The notes under the pieces were generated by a model. The model had not been told where the DNA came from. It did not search any database and saw only the letters and a program-made list of their open reading frames with translations. A DNA stretch of 64,000 nucleotides, taken from contig JAKOGI010000007.1 in the NCBI GenBank assembly GCA_029747015.1, positions 1,694,001-1,758,000 of the forward strand. The letters are read 5' to 3'. Below, one piece after another: positions 1-10,660 of the stretch; position 1 is the stretch's first letter, and every line of letters begins with the position of its first letter. The translations under genes and the position numbers were made by a program. The DNA comes from Carnegiea gigantea (taxonomy: Eukaryota > Streptophyta > Magnoliopsida > Caryophyllales > Cactaceae).

Positions 1-1430
1 CCCAATAATGTATGGCAAGCATCCATGGGGACTATATCACACCAAATCTCATCTTTATAGTTTTTCCCAATTGAAAAGGAAACAAGACAACGGTGAGTAA
101 TTTGCAAACCTTTGCCTTGATTCAACCATTGTATGGTGTAGGGATTTGGACGAGGAGAGACTTGCAGCTTGAGTTTGTCCACCATAGTCTTTGAGGCAAC
201 GTTAGCACAACGACCTCCATCAATGATAAGGGAACAAACCTTGTCTCCTACGGTACACCTGGTGTGAAAAATGGTTTCTCTTTGCTCCATGTCCTTTTGA
301 GTGGCAATTCCACTCAAGGCCCGGCGGATAACTAGCAATTCTCCTTCATCGGGGCCTTCTTCAACTTCTTCCAAACTTCCTTCTTCATGGTGCTCTTCTT
401 CTTCTTCGTCATAGGCATGTTCATCACATGCTTCTTGGTACTCCGCTAGGGAAACGATCCTCCTGTTTGGACACTCAGATGCATAGTGTCCCATACCTTG
501 GCACCGAAAGCAACGAACCTTGTCCTTTGATTTGGGTTCTTGTGTGGAGGGTTTTGGAGGGGTTGGAGTGGTGTTTTTGGTTTGTGATGGTGGGGAATTT
601 TGTGGACGAGGAGGGTAGTACGGAGGCTTTTGTGTGGGGTAAGGACGAGAGAGAGACTTGGAAAGGACACTCTTTCCCTTTGATTTCTTTTGTTGCTCTA
701 CCTTGTAGGCTAGAGAACTCAAGTCATCAAGGGATGAATATGGTTGCAACTCAACAATATGAGCAATAGACTCATCAAGTCCGGTTAAGTATCTTACCAA
801 GGTTTGAGAGTCATCTTCTTTCAAGTCGCATTTGAGTAGGAGTTGTTCAAACTCCCGAGTGTATTCTTCCACACTCTTGGATCCTTGCTTGAGTCGATGG
901 AGCTTGAGGTAATTGTCTTGCACATAGTGAGAGGGAAGAAACTTGGCCTTGAGTTTTTCTTTCATTTTGGCCCAAGTTCTGATTTTTCCCTTTCCATTCC
1001 TTGCTCTTTTCGCTCCAAGGTTAGCCCACCAGATTGAAGCATATTTTCTGAGTTTAAGGGCTACGAGTTTTACCTTCTTGTCCTCCGGGATGTCCTCATA
1101 TTCAAAGATCCTCTCAATGGTGTGCAACCAATCGAGAAATAAGTCCGGGTCAAGTTGGCCTTCAAATTCGGGGATGTCAATTCGGACGCCACCAATATTG
1201 CCTCCTTGCCTTCGTCTCCTTGGGGCTTCTTCGTTACTAGAATTGGCTCGGGATTGAAAGACTTCTTCTTCTAATTCGACCACCGGTTCATGAGGATGAG
1301 AGGGAGTGGGGCTATGAACCCACCTTCGTTTTTCCTCCAAAAGTTGCCCAAGTTGAGTTCGAAGATAGGTGACTTGCGCTTCTAACTCTTCCACACGTGC
1401 TTGATCGCTTCTTGTGGACTTTGTAGACAT
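1..1430 (-). CDS. Ty3/gypsy-type gag-protease polyprotein, 3' end beyond the window
   Basis: The minus strand is open from an ATG at 1430 to the window edge (476 codons, no stop). It encodes the structural Gag and start of the Pol polyprotein of an LTR retrotransposon. A charged N-terminus leads into a retrotransposon-gag domain (FEGQLDPDLFLDWLHTIER near residue 100, then a WWANLGAKR segment). A basic/proline stretch precedes a CCHC zinc knuckle starting near residue 307 (CFRCQGMGHYASECP, C-x2-C-x4-H-x4-C) for RNA packaging. An acidic linker precedes a retropepsin-like segment near residue 404 (CSLIIDGGRCANVASKT). The catalytic triad reads DGG rather than DTG/DSG, a variant seen in many plant Ty3/gypsy copies. 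Reverse transcriptase, RNase H and integrase would lie to the left, outside the window. The PBS at 1771-1783 and LTR at 1786-2897 fit this orientation. The lack of stops suggests a fairly young copy. Confidence 0.9.
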   Translation of the reverse strand, partial: MSTKSTRSDQARVEELEAQVTYLRTQLGQLLEEKRRWVHSPTPSHPHEPVVELEEEVFQSRANSSNEEAPRRRRQGGNIGGVRIDIPEFEGQLDPDLFLDWLHTIERIFEYEDIPEDKKVKLVALKLRKYASIWWANLGAKRARNGKGKIRTWAKMKEKLKAKFLPSHYVQDNYLKLHRLKQGSKSVEEYTREFEQLLLKCDLKEDDSQTLVRYLTGLDESIAHIVELQPYSSLDDLSSLAYKVEQQKKSKGKSVLSKSLSRPYPTQKPPYYPPRPQNSPPSQTKNTTPTPPKPSTQEPKSKDKVRCFRCQGMGHYASECPNRRIVSLAEYQEACDEHAYDEEEEEHHEEGSLEEVEEGPDEGELLVIRRALSGIATQKDMEQRETIFHTRCTVGDKVCSLIIDGGRCANVASKTMVDKLKLQVSPRPNPYTIQWLNQGKGLQITHRCLVSFSIGKNYKDEIWCDIVPMDACHTLL

Positions 1431-1470
1431 GTTGGAGATGCTTTGAAGGAAGAATAGGCAGCAGGGAAAG

Positions 1471-1660
1471 TGGCACGGTCGTGCAAGGGGGCACGGGCAG
1501 GCCGTGCTATGCTTCGACTTGAAGAAATGCAGAAAATTACCGTGGCACGGTCGTGCTTGGTGGCACGGGGGCACCGTGCTGCGTCTCGCCTTGCAGATTT
1601 CTGGAAAATGAATATGGCACGGTCGTGTGGTATGGCACGGGGGCATCGTGCGGCTTCTCT
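1471..1660 (-). repeat. Three tandem ~72-bp units in retrotransposon leader
   Basis: Between the primer-binding site and the gag ATG, a unit starting tggcacggtcgtgc recurs at 1471, 1543 and 1615. Each unit carries complementary GCACGG and CCGTGC blocks, so each can fold into a GC-rich stem. The leader is otherwise AT-rich, with an 18-T run near 1695. The placement suggests an RNA structure for packaging or translation; that role is inferred. Confidence 0.75.
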
Positions 1661-1770
1661 GGTCTTCGAGACTGGGTTTGCCGGTTTGTGCCTCTTTTTT
1701 TTTTTTTTTTTTTTGTATGTTTGGCTTTTTGGGATGTATGTGGGTGTGATGTGGGTCACTTAAGAACCTT

Positions 1771-1783
1771 GGCTCTGATACCA
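1771..1783 (-). other. Primer-binding site (initiator tRNA-Met)
   Basis: The minus strand reads TGGTATCAGAGCC, complementary to the 3' end of plant initiator tRNA-Met. It lies two bases inside the LTR end at 1786, the normal position for minus-strand DNA priming, and fixes the element's orientation. Confidence 0.9.
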
Positions 1784-1785
1784 AT

Positions 1786-2897
1786 TGATGTATATGTGGG
1801 TGGCAAGTGAACCAAATCAAACTCCAACTCAAAATAAGCCAAATTGGGAAGAGAAATGAAAGATGGATGAGATGGATGAAGAATTTCACTACACAAGAGA
1901 AAGGAATAGAACAAGATCTTGTAATTGAGATAATCCTTCACGAAGCCACTCAATGACTTGACCTTGGGCTAATTCTCTTGTCTTAACCAAGGAATCACTC
2001 CAATTGGAAAAGGAAGAGAACCTAGAACACCACTTGAATTTGCCACAATTCAAGATATAGAACTAGGAATTTAGTTGCACTTTTGAGAAACACATTCAAA
2101 GTACTTGTATTGCTTAGGAAATTTCTTACAATGCTGAATGATAAGCTTCACACGCCCCTCCCCTTTTTATAGACTCAGCAAAAGATAATCAAAGAACTCA
2201 AATAACTCCTAATAATTAAAACTAGCTAATGAAAAGTCTAAGAAAAATGAAAAGACTCATCATAAAAGGGGTGGGGGAGGTTACAAGGAATATTCTAGGA
2301 TTTTTGCAGCTGATTACATCAATCTAGAAGCATCTAAAACGTGCACAATATCAGCCACACAAGTATATGTAACCGAAGACTCTTCATATTTCCAGCATTA
2401 ATCCTTGCAACTGCCTCAACTTCAACAGAGCATAACTTCCAGAATACTCGGCCAAATCACGCGTTCTTGGGCTTGTTAGAAAGCCCTGGAAGTCTATTTT
2501 CCAGAATGGGCTCATTTGCTCAATTTGGATAAGCGGTTTGAAAGTTATGGCCCAAACAATGCACCTATCTCAGACTGGACTGGATCAGCATAACGTATCT
2601 TTGAGTGATATTTTGCCCAATCAAATGATGTCCAAATTAAACAAACTTGGGCTTATTTGAAAGCTGAAATCTTAAACTTCAAAACCATGTGGATCCTCAA
2701 GTTGTGGGACCACTTTAGGTAGGCCAAAAGTGCACACAAAAAGCGGGAAATTTCTGGATGACGGCGGCACTACCTCTTCGGGTATGAACGCCAATTTCCG
2801 GCAAAGTTTGGCAACTTCCTTGACTTCTTGAAGCTTGAGTGAGTCCTCCTTGGGCTGAGCTTGATGGTCCTTGGGCTTCTCACGATGGTCTCCATCA
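1786..2897 (-). mobile_element. 5' LTR of the left-edge retrotransposon
   Basis: On the minus strand this segment runs from TGATG (2897) to CATCA (1786), a 5-bp terminal inverted repeat with the TG..CA ends of LTRs, and it abuts the PBS. It is about 1112 bp. A TATA motif (CTATAAAAAG) lies at 2163-2172, making roughly 2173-2897 U3 and the rest R/U5. The partner LTR and second target duplication are outside the window, so the outer boundary rests on the TG..CA ends alone. F-box gene sequence begins shortly to the right. Confidence 0.75.
2163..2172 (-). promoter_or_regulatory. LTR TATA box
   Basis: CTATAAAAAG on the minus strand inside the LTR, followed by a GC-containing leader. It is the likely core promoter for the gag transcript starting at about 2130. 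Confidence 0.6.
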
Positions 2898-2929
2898 AAA
2901 AGAGAGGTAATATATATCCATCCTTCCTA

Positions 2930-5360
2930 TAACCAACTTCCTACTAATCAATGAAAACGTTGTGTAGATCCCCTTATTAACTCAAATTAATGCTTAAGGT
3001 TGTGTCTTAGCTAGCTAGTGATTCATGTATTCTTAATGGACATCTGGCTTCTTGGGTAATAGGGGCACAAGAATTGTAAGGACCTCATTAGCTCGTTGAC
3101 AGATGATATGCTTGTCCATATCCTTTCTTTGTTGGACCCACGAGAAGCAGCAAGAACTGGTGCCCTCTCAGAGATGGAGATATGTGTGGGCTAATTTATC
3201 CGATTTAGATTTTGATGCCTCATCAACATTGTGCACACTGTGGAACGCACGTTCTGTTTCAGAGGAATATTAGCTACTCAATGCGCGGCTGAGGCATGTA
3301 AATATGTTCGTCGTGTGACCCACGTAGTGCGTTCTTGTCTTGCTCCCAGTATCTGTAGATTCCGAGTTCATTTTCCACTTGGAGTGTTCTATGGACATCA
3401 TATCCAGACATGGGTGAACTTCGCCATGAGGAAGAATGTCAAAGAACTCAAATTGAACTTTTCAGGTTATACTGGTGGATGCCCTCAATATCCTTTCTAC
3501 TTAGACTCTTTTAGGCGCTATGCTGGGTATCCCTCTGTGCAGACCTTGGTCTCCCTAAGTTTGGTTGGAGTCAGCATCAGTGGTTATTTTCTCGAATCTG
3601 TCTTGTTTAAGTTTCCGAACCTGGAGCACCTTATGATGAAGTATTTGAAGTGTGGACAAGGTGATCTTATTGTTGTCGGTGATTTGCTCAAGCTGAGATA
3701 CTTGGAGATATCAAGTTGCCATGATTACAGTAAACTTGAGATGGCTGCCAGGAACCTTGTTTCTATTGTGAACGGTGCTTACAACCAGGATGTCAAGTTT
3801 CATTATGTTCCATTGCTCAGCGAGGCCTCATTTAGTGGACCCAGTTCACTTCACTGGATCCATAATCTTCACCATTCTGGTTTTCTTTCTCAGCTAACGA
3901 AACTTACACTTACCATTTTGGTCAGTTTTTTCATTCCCTTTATTTGTGGGTGATTCAGTGACGATTTATCTGAAGAAGTTATGTAATGTTCACTTCATAA
4001 AAAGGCTTTTTGCTGCGTCTGTAGATTCAAGATTTCATGCAGTACTCAACTGGACTTCCACAGTTTGGAAACCTGAAGCAATTTGAGGTCTTGATCTTTG
4101 ACCCTGATGACAAGGGCCTTCTCGCTTCAACCCACTTCATATATGCCTGCCCAGTGCTGCATAAATTCAAGCAACAGGTGATTGATTGCTTCTCTTATTC
4201 TTGTTATGTGTTATAGTGCTATTGTAGATATGTGATTGAATTATTTAAAATGACAGGTGCATTTAGTACTTTTTATGGTTGATTCCTACAATTTCCAAAT
4301 TTTTCCTCATCATATTTAGGATTTACATTGTGTTTGTGAATATAAAATTCTGTTGGTAATGCTTGTTCTGTGCTAAAATTTAAGTATTGTTCGCAATGCC
4401 CTGCTTTTAGCAACGTGACGCCAAGCAATATTGACAGTTGAATGTCAGTCATTAGTGTTGTTAAAAAAAACATGTACTACAGACTTTACGCATTTCCAAT
4501 ACTGAGGCCAAGAGTTCGTTTCAACTTCATCGAATGTCTCTGCCAGTCATTAGAATCCATTTAGCAAGACGTAAAGTTTTGCTTTCTTTGTGGCCTTTGA
4601 AATCCCATAGGATGAACTCTTTTACAAAAGGTGTTTACTAATCACTCCATGGATCATAGGTTCTGCATCTTCATGTGAAAATGTTCTATAAGCCGAAAGG
4701 CCTTCTCTCTCAGGTAACACATTTGAAAATTAAGGGTGCTAATTACTCATGTCACTTGGAATCCATGTTTTTACTTGTAATAGTAAGATTGTTTATATTT
4801 GAATTTTTCCAAACTTCATTTGAGTGGTCTTTTTTTTTTTGTTGTCGCACCAAGTGATAGTTATAACCTTTTGGGCAGCGCCTCTTCATCGAGCCCACTT
4901 GGCGGCATCCTAAAGGGTTCTTGGAATCGATGTTTTTACTTGTAATAATAAGATTGTCTATATTTGAATCTTTCCAAACTTCATTTAGTGGTCTTTTTTT
5001 GGTTGTCGTACCAAGTGATGGTTATAACCTTTTTGGCAGCGCCTCTTCATTGAGCCCACTTGGCGGCATCCTAAAGGGTTCTTGGGAGGACGTTCACCCA
5101 AAGTCGCCGAAAAGCATCACCATTCTCTTAAGATATTTGAGATGGTTGGATTTGGTGGAGCTCCAGCTGACATTGAGTTTGTTTTGTATCAGGCACGGTG
5201 TGCTGTAACGTTAGAGAAGGTTCTCCTGGATCCTCACTTACCCTTTGATGAGGGGAAGCCATCAAAACAGAACCCACTTGAGCAGATAGACGCAAGCAGG
5301 AAACAAGCCAAGCTACTTCAGAATCAGTTACCAGCAAGAGTTCGAATGGAGGTTCTTTGA
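2930..5360 (+). pseudogene. F-box/LRR/FBD protein pseudogene, copy A
   Basis: F-box proteins are substrate receptors of SCF ubiquitin ligases. An F-box exon starts near 3070 (DLISSLTDDMLVHILSLLD) and continues into an LRR-type region (3260-3921; CPQYPFYLDSFRRYAGYPSV, then SLVSLSLVGVSISGYFLESV). A second LRR exon is at 4025-4178 (IQDFMQYSTGLPQFGNLKQF), a short exon at 4660-4714, and an FBD-type last exon at 5040-5360 ending TGA (KVAEKHHHSLKIFEMVGFGG). The F-box loses frame at CTCTCAGAGATGG (about 3168), where relatives read CTCTCA-A-N-GAGATGG. It shifts again near 3267, so no full-length protein is possible. The short first exon seen in copy E (57476-57550) is absent here because the retrotransposon ends at 2897, just before the intron remnant. 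Intron donors and acceptors remain intact. Confidence 0.8.
4756..5080 (+). repeat. Tandem duplication (~165 bp x2) in F-box copy A
   Basis: The segment 4756-4920 is repeated head to tail at 4921-5080 with about ten differences and small indels. The unit covers the intron end, its splice acceptor (ggcag) and the first 40 or so bases of the FBD-containing last exon, so two competing acceptors exist. Only the second leads into the complete exon. Confidence 0.85.
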
Positions 5361-5997
5361 TATCACGCCATCGAGTCGAGTTAGGTGCACTATGTAATTT
5401 GAGTGCCATTATTTCTTACCGTAAGATTAAGTTCTCTTGTTTATTGATAGATTGAAGATCAATTTCGATCTAGCGATGATGGTGAACCATCAGGCACGGC
5501 TGGCAAACCATTTGTTCTTTCATTGATGATGGAACCATGGTAGTTGTGATCATGTATGAATGCTCACACTACTGGTTAATCTAGCTTTACTGAAAACAAA
5601 ATCTTAGAGAGAAGAAATGGCAGAGATGGTATATTGGTTCATCCAATCCTACGAGCTTGGAATGTATATATTCTCAATAAGCATAATGTAAAATTACAAT
5701 ATTATTCCTATACTGTAATATACCCCCTCAATCTGATCGAGTGAGGGACATGAACATATTATTATTAATTTCTGATAGTATGGGGCCAAGCGGCTTCTAC
5801 ACTGTCAGCATACAAAATACGTTACATAGTTCGTGAATTAGCTAATTTATCGACTGCCCAAGTCATTTTTCATGATAGTGAGGGGAGATTTGAAGTTCCC
5901 AATGCTCGTGATTAATCAAGTTCTTGCATTGTTAGAGGTCTCAATACATATGCCCCAAATTCAGGCCTAAACAGTTGCAAAAGGCCTAACTGAAAAT

Positions 5998-6976
5998 TCA
6001 TGGATACAAACAGTGCACCCTACTTCCCATCAGCCCAAAGAGGCCTACCCCCGGCCCAGAAGAAGAGGGAGGCCTGTCCACCACCACCTTCAACGCCCTC
6101 TTCAGCAACCCCTCCGGTCCACTGCCACCGCTGCTGTCACTGCCAACACCCCGGACCCAGAGGATACTCTTGATCCGACCGCCAACCATGGCCAACTTAG
6201 CCTTCACAACCTTACCTTTGACTGACCCTAATGCCCTTGTCAAGTCTGCAATCAGCTCTGGCCTATCCTCGCAACACAAAGTGGCAATGAGGATAGAACT
6301 GTCATTTTCGCTCCGATAAAGAGTAACCTCATCAGTGTCCCCTGGGAGCAAACAGGAGTTATTGTCGTCGCCTTCGCTGAGATGCTGAGTTGTCAATTCT
6401 GACGTGGCCTTTTTCAGCTCTCTCACCTGCCGGACCACCTCTCCTAGAATTGATGCCTTGTCTGTCTATACATGTCCAACATTTGTAACAAAGTCTCAAG
6501 TCTATATCAAAGCATGTATTTTTCTGCATGAATGCATAATATATATGTCTATAGATATACAGTAATTTCGCTAGGCTAGCATGAAAGAAAACCCCACGAA
6601 GTCTGGAGATAAATGCACCGAAGAATCTATGGTATAAGTACCAAAGGTAATTTACTGTAAGTTCTATGAGTTGGAGGAATCAAGTTCCCATGAGAAAAGA
6701 CAGGAACCTTACTTTGATGAGGCTAGGGAGAAGGGTGCGTAGGGTGGCAAGGTGGCCATTGATACGCTTTCTTCGCCTCCTCTCGGCTTCCTTGTGGCTC
6801 TTGCAGGCTGCCATGGCTTTGGCCTCGGGTGACAGCGCCACCTTGGAGGAGTTCAACAGCAAGGATGGTATGCTTGCACCACCAACAATGGTGTTACTGT
6901 AAAGAAAGTGGCTTGTTTGATTCATTGAAGAGGGTCCTAGTTGATCATAGTAACTTGCCATAGTATCCGCCAACAT
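5998..6976 (-). CDS. bHLH transcription factor (bHLH51/bHLH106-like)
   Basis: Two exons on the minus strand: 6976-6713 (88 codons, ATG at 6976) and 6465-5998 (155 codons plus TGA), joined by a canonical GTAAGG..AG intron, giving 243 aa. The basic region and helix 1 are CKSHKEAERRRRKRINGHL (about residues 60-78), with the His-Glu-Arg residues that contact an E-box. The loop is crossed by the intron, and helix 2 is TDKASILGEVVRQVRELKK. A C-terminal ACT-like segment (CCEDRPELIADLTRALGSV) matches the subgroup of Arabidopsis bHLH51/106/107. The protein should be nuclear and act as a dimer. The pyrimidine-rich TTTTTCAG upstream of the ATG (about 7000) could be a 5'-UTR intron acceptor. The open frame extends upstream to 7093, but that part is Phe/Leu/Cys-rich and unlikely to be translated. 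Family is certain; the exact orthologue is not. Confidence 0.9.
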
Positions 6977-7093
6977 TTTTCTCTTCAAAATGTATGTAAG
7001 AGTTCTGAAAAAGAGGAGAAAAAGCAAACAAAAAAGATGACATTCAAGTTGGAAAAGAAGGCAGGGAAAGAGACAGCAAAGAAGATATTGCAC

Positions 7094-10000
7094 TGAATAT
7101 CCAAGAGTTAAGAGATATGACTTGAATAACTTGGTATCTGAGGCATTAATGTAAAGAAAATTGTGTGAATCTTAGAGAATGATTTGCATGGCTGATGAGA
7201 ATAACTGTCTAATTATCTTTCCAGAATCTCAGGATCTGATAATTTTTTTCTTGGTCAATGAATTGGGATTAAAAAAAAAATGCAGGAATCCTCGTCTTCC
7301 AAGTCTGTCTTATAGAGGACCACACCTTTCTAGTGGCTGTTCCATGTATAAAAATAAAATATGGAGATTGACAATGTTTAAAGATTGGTTACTTTTACAA
7401 AGGTTTCTAACCTTTTCACCATTTTCCTAAAGAAGGAACACTAAAGTTTTTTTTTTTTAAAAAATACAAATTCTTAGGTGAAACCATCTTACATAATAGT
7501 TATTGTGAGTGATTTGTCTTATGTGAAATGGCCTTATACAAAATTTACTCTTTCTCAATTTGTTTTCAGAAATTTTCCAACTTTTTCAAAGTGTGTTCAA
7601 AAAAAATTTGAATCTTCAAGAATAATCTTTCTACTATTATGGTTAAAACTGCAAATATTAAAATTTCTCTCAATCAATGCTAACTCTGATCACGTTATCC
7701 CTTCCCGTGGTCATCGAGGTTCCATTCGGAATGGCACCAAATACTCCTAAGTGGGACATTCACTATATAGACTAACCAGCGTTCGTTCGACTCAATTTCA
7801 AATGGGTATAATTCATCTTAGGTCCACACAAGTGTGACCTGACAGGTTTATACTTGATAGAGGATAAGAGGGTCCAGTTACCTATAAGAATATTTGGATG
7901 AACTCCAAAACCCTCATTTGACAAGAGATGACATTGATGGGCATGGCAGTAACACTTTGGTTTGGACAAGGTGAAAAGCAATTAAAGATGGCAAGTGGAA
8001 TATTCCTGGAACCAGGGTGCTTGGCTCTGCAGTGATAATGCTGAGACTAAGATAGCTAAACACAGAAGGGGCAATCATTTTCTTTCACAACCCAGCAAGA
8101 AGTAAGTAAATTTTGTCTTTTTTGACCAGAGCCAAATCCCACGCAAATCCCCCTTTTCTTTACAAGAATCCACCGCCTATTTTGTTGTCAAACATTGAAA
8201 CTTTTCGCCTAAAAACATTAAAGTAATAACTAATATGATGTAAATAATTTTGTAATGTAAATAAGTTTATAATTGTGTTTTTCTTATCTTGTTTAATTGA
8301 AAGAAAGAATTGCATGTAATAATCACCTTGTAATTATAACTGTCACAAACTATGTAATTATGATTGAAGTACAAAGCTGATTGCATTACATTATACTAAA
8401 CCGAACTTTACCTACAGTGAAAATTGAAGTCCGTTTTAACAGTCAAGGGTCAAGAAGAAACATGTTTCTTTAATTTAAACGGCACCACCACTCATTTTCT
8501 GCTTAAGATATATGATTAAAGCCTTTATCCGCTAAATATTGTTCCATTCTTATTCATTACTCCAACCTTTCCATTTTATTTATTAAACTACACGGCCAGC
8601 ATCTAATTAAGCATACATTGAACATTTGATCAATAGTCACTATTTTAATCCTAGCCCATCTTCTACTCATTATAGTTAAGGTCGCATAATATCTTAAGCT
8701 CTCCAAGCACCATTTTAGAGGGATCCGTACATGTTGGTCTTTAATTCACTGGGTGTGACCTTTACTAAATAATGCATCAAAATTACCCATTGCTCAACTA
8801 GTAAACGTACCAATATAGAACTCCACTCTCTTTTAATGTGGTTTCGTGCATCGCATTAATGGATAGAAAGCTGTTTTAACTTTTATTCTAGTCTGTAGCT
8901 AGCACTTAAGTCCCGAGATTTTAGCACTAATTATAAGTTAAGTGCATTCTATGTAAATTTTTTTTTTTTTAAAAAGGATAAGTACAATGTACAAATATTA
9001 GACAGCTTTTTTTTTCAAGAATTCTGCACACAACATAAGCCATCTATGTAAAATGTTGGCATTTCAAAAAAAAAAAAAAAAACCTTTGTTTTTTTCCAAA
9101 ATCAAAAGTGTTTTTATTTTTTTGGGTGGTCTTTTTGAAGCATTGGGGTCTGAGCTTGTTGAGGACAGAATCATTAGCATAGAATAGGATGCATAGCCCT
9201 AGGTCAAAAGCCCTGGGTCTGACCCTGACTAGTGACGATTGGCCCTGAGTTTGAGTTTGAGTTTGAGTTTGAGGGGAATATTAACTTCAGCTTTATCTCT
9301 GTTTGTCCTCTCTTTTGTATCTCATGACTTTCTGTCCCTGATATGAGACTAATGATAAATCTCCATAATTATGGGATTGTTGGATTGCTAGATTGTTGTT
9401 TGTAAATTCTCATGCGAATTGGAATTGTGTCATTTAGACATTTACAATAGACAAAAATTAATTAAATTCTTTAGTGTTGCTTAATTCTTTTCACACTATG
9501 GGCCTTGTTATTATGCAATCCCAATTAAATTTCTTATAATCATTTTCAAAAAAAAATTAGATTGTTTACAAATAATTATCGAAATATCTCCTTTAGACGG
9601 GTAAGCTATTCGTATTGAGAGAGCAATGGCGTAGACTTTTAGTCCCTGTCAATTGCTGATGAACTCAAAATGTTTAAATAACATTGAGTATTACTTAAAT
9701 TGTTAAAGAGTTTTAAGTTATGTCTCTATTTTATCTATTTTTTTTTTAAGAGAAGAACAAGATTATTTTTGTTCTTTACATGCATAACTATTGAAAAATA
9801 TCATATACAACATTTAATTTGCTCTCTGAAAAAAATCCAAAGTCTTCAAGTTCCGTCAACCTCATATGCCATCCTACTTTGTCATAAACACAAAAAAGAA
9901 TAAATTTATCTTTTTTATGATAGAATTAATCAAAATTTTACATTTTGATCAGAGTTATTTCATAATTATTCTCAACCCCAAAAACTGTTGTATGCTGCAC

Positions 10001-10660
10001 ACCAACGTTACAAAAATCAAACTAAACAAGCTATCGAGTTGCATACCCACTTTTGTATGACTTTGATCTCAAATTTAAGAAATACTTTAGGAAGGCATGT
10101 CACTTTTAAAGCTCTACCCAATGGAACATTAAGAATCACATGAAGTATATGTTCGAGTCTCATCGAAAAGATCCAAACCTGCTTAGAAGGCAAAATTTTC
10201 CACAAGCCAGGAGCTATAGTGTCCGAAGAAATCAGTAGCAAAGGAAGCAAGAATAACAACTCTTAGTATGCATCCCGCTTTCACTGGGTTTGGAGAGACC
10301 TAGATAAAGACAACATCACTTCTGCAGACATATCTGGTCGTAAAGAGACTGATTCCAAAAGTAATAGAGGAAGCAACTGACGCATATTAAGAGGCATACT
10401 ATCCATTGTACAACAAAAAGTTTGAAACACATGGTTCGTCAATCAACAACGCAGGCTCTTGGTTGCCAAAATTTTCCTAAGCTGAACCCCTAGGCCAGAT
10501 TCCCAGTACACCAACAAAAAAGGGGGCGGTGGTTCGTGCTTTTGGGGATGGGGGGATCCCCTAAGACACCGACTGCATCAAATACAAATATTGGTATAGA
10601 TTAAACGCATTTACAAGATGTTTCTCCTTGATCCGACCTTAAAGAACCAAATAAACAAGA
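7094..10660. other. Gene-poor intergenic region
   Basis: About 3.5 kb of AT-rich DNA with many stops in all frames and homopolymers, for example A-runs near 9067. A short (gttTga)n-type tandem run lies at 9251-9281. I see no recognisable gene, RNA or transposon ends here. It holds the upstream region of the bHLH gene and downstream flank of the PIGG gene. Confidence 0.6.

Noticed and set aside
1382..1810. Several overlapping ORFs near the left retrotransposon leader
   Set aside because: They come from the GC-rich tandem repeats and the poly-T run of the leader; the gag frame explains the coding below 1430.
6013..6902. Plus-strand ORFs opposite the bHLH gene
   Set aside because: They are complements of the bHLH exons, which carry the bHLH and ACT-like motifs with correct splice sites.
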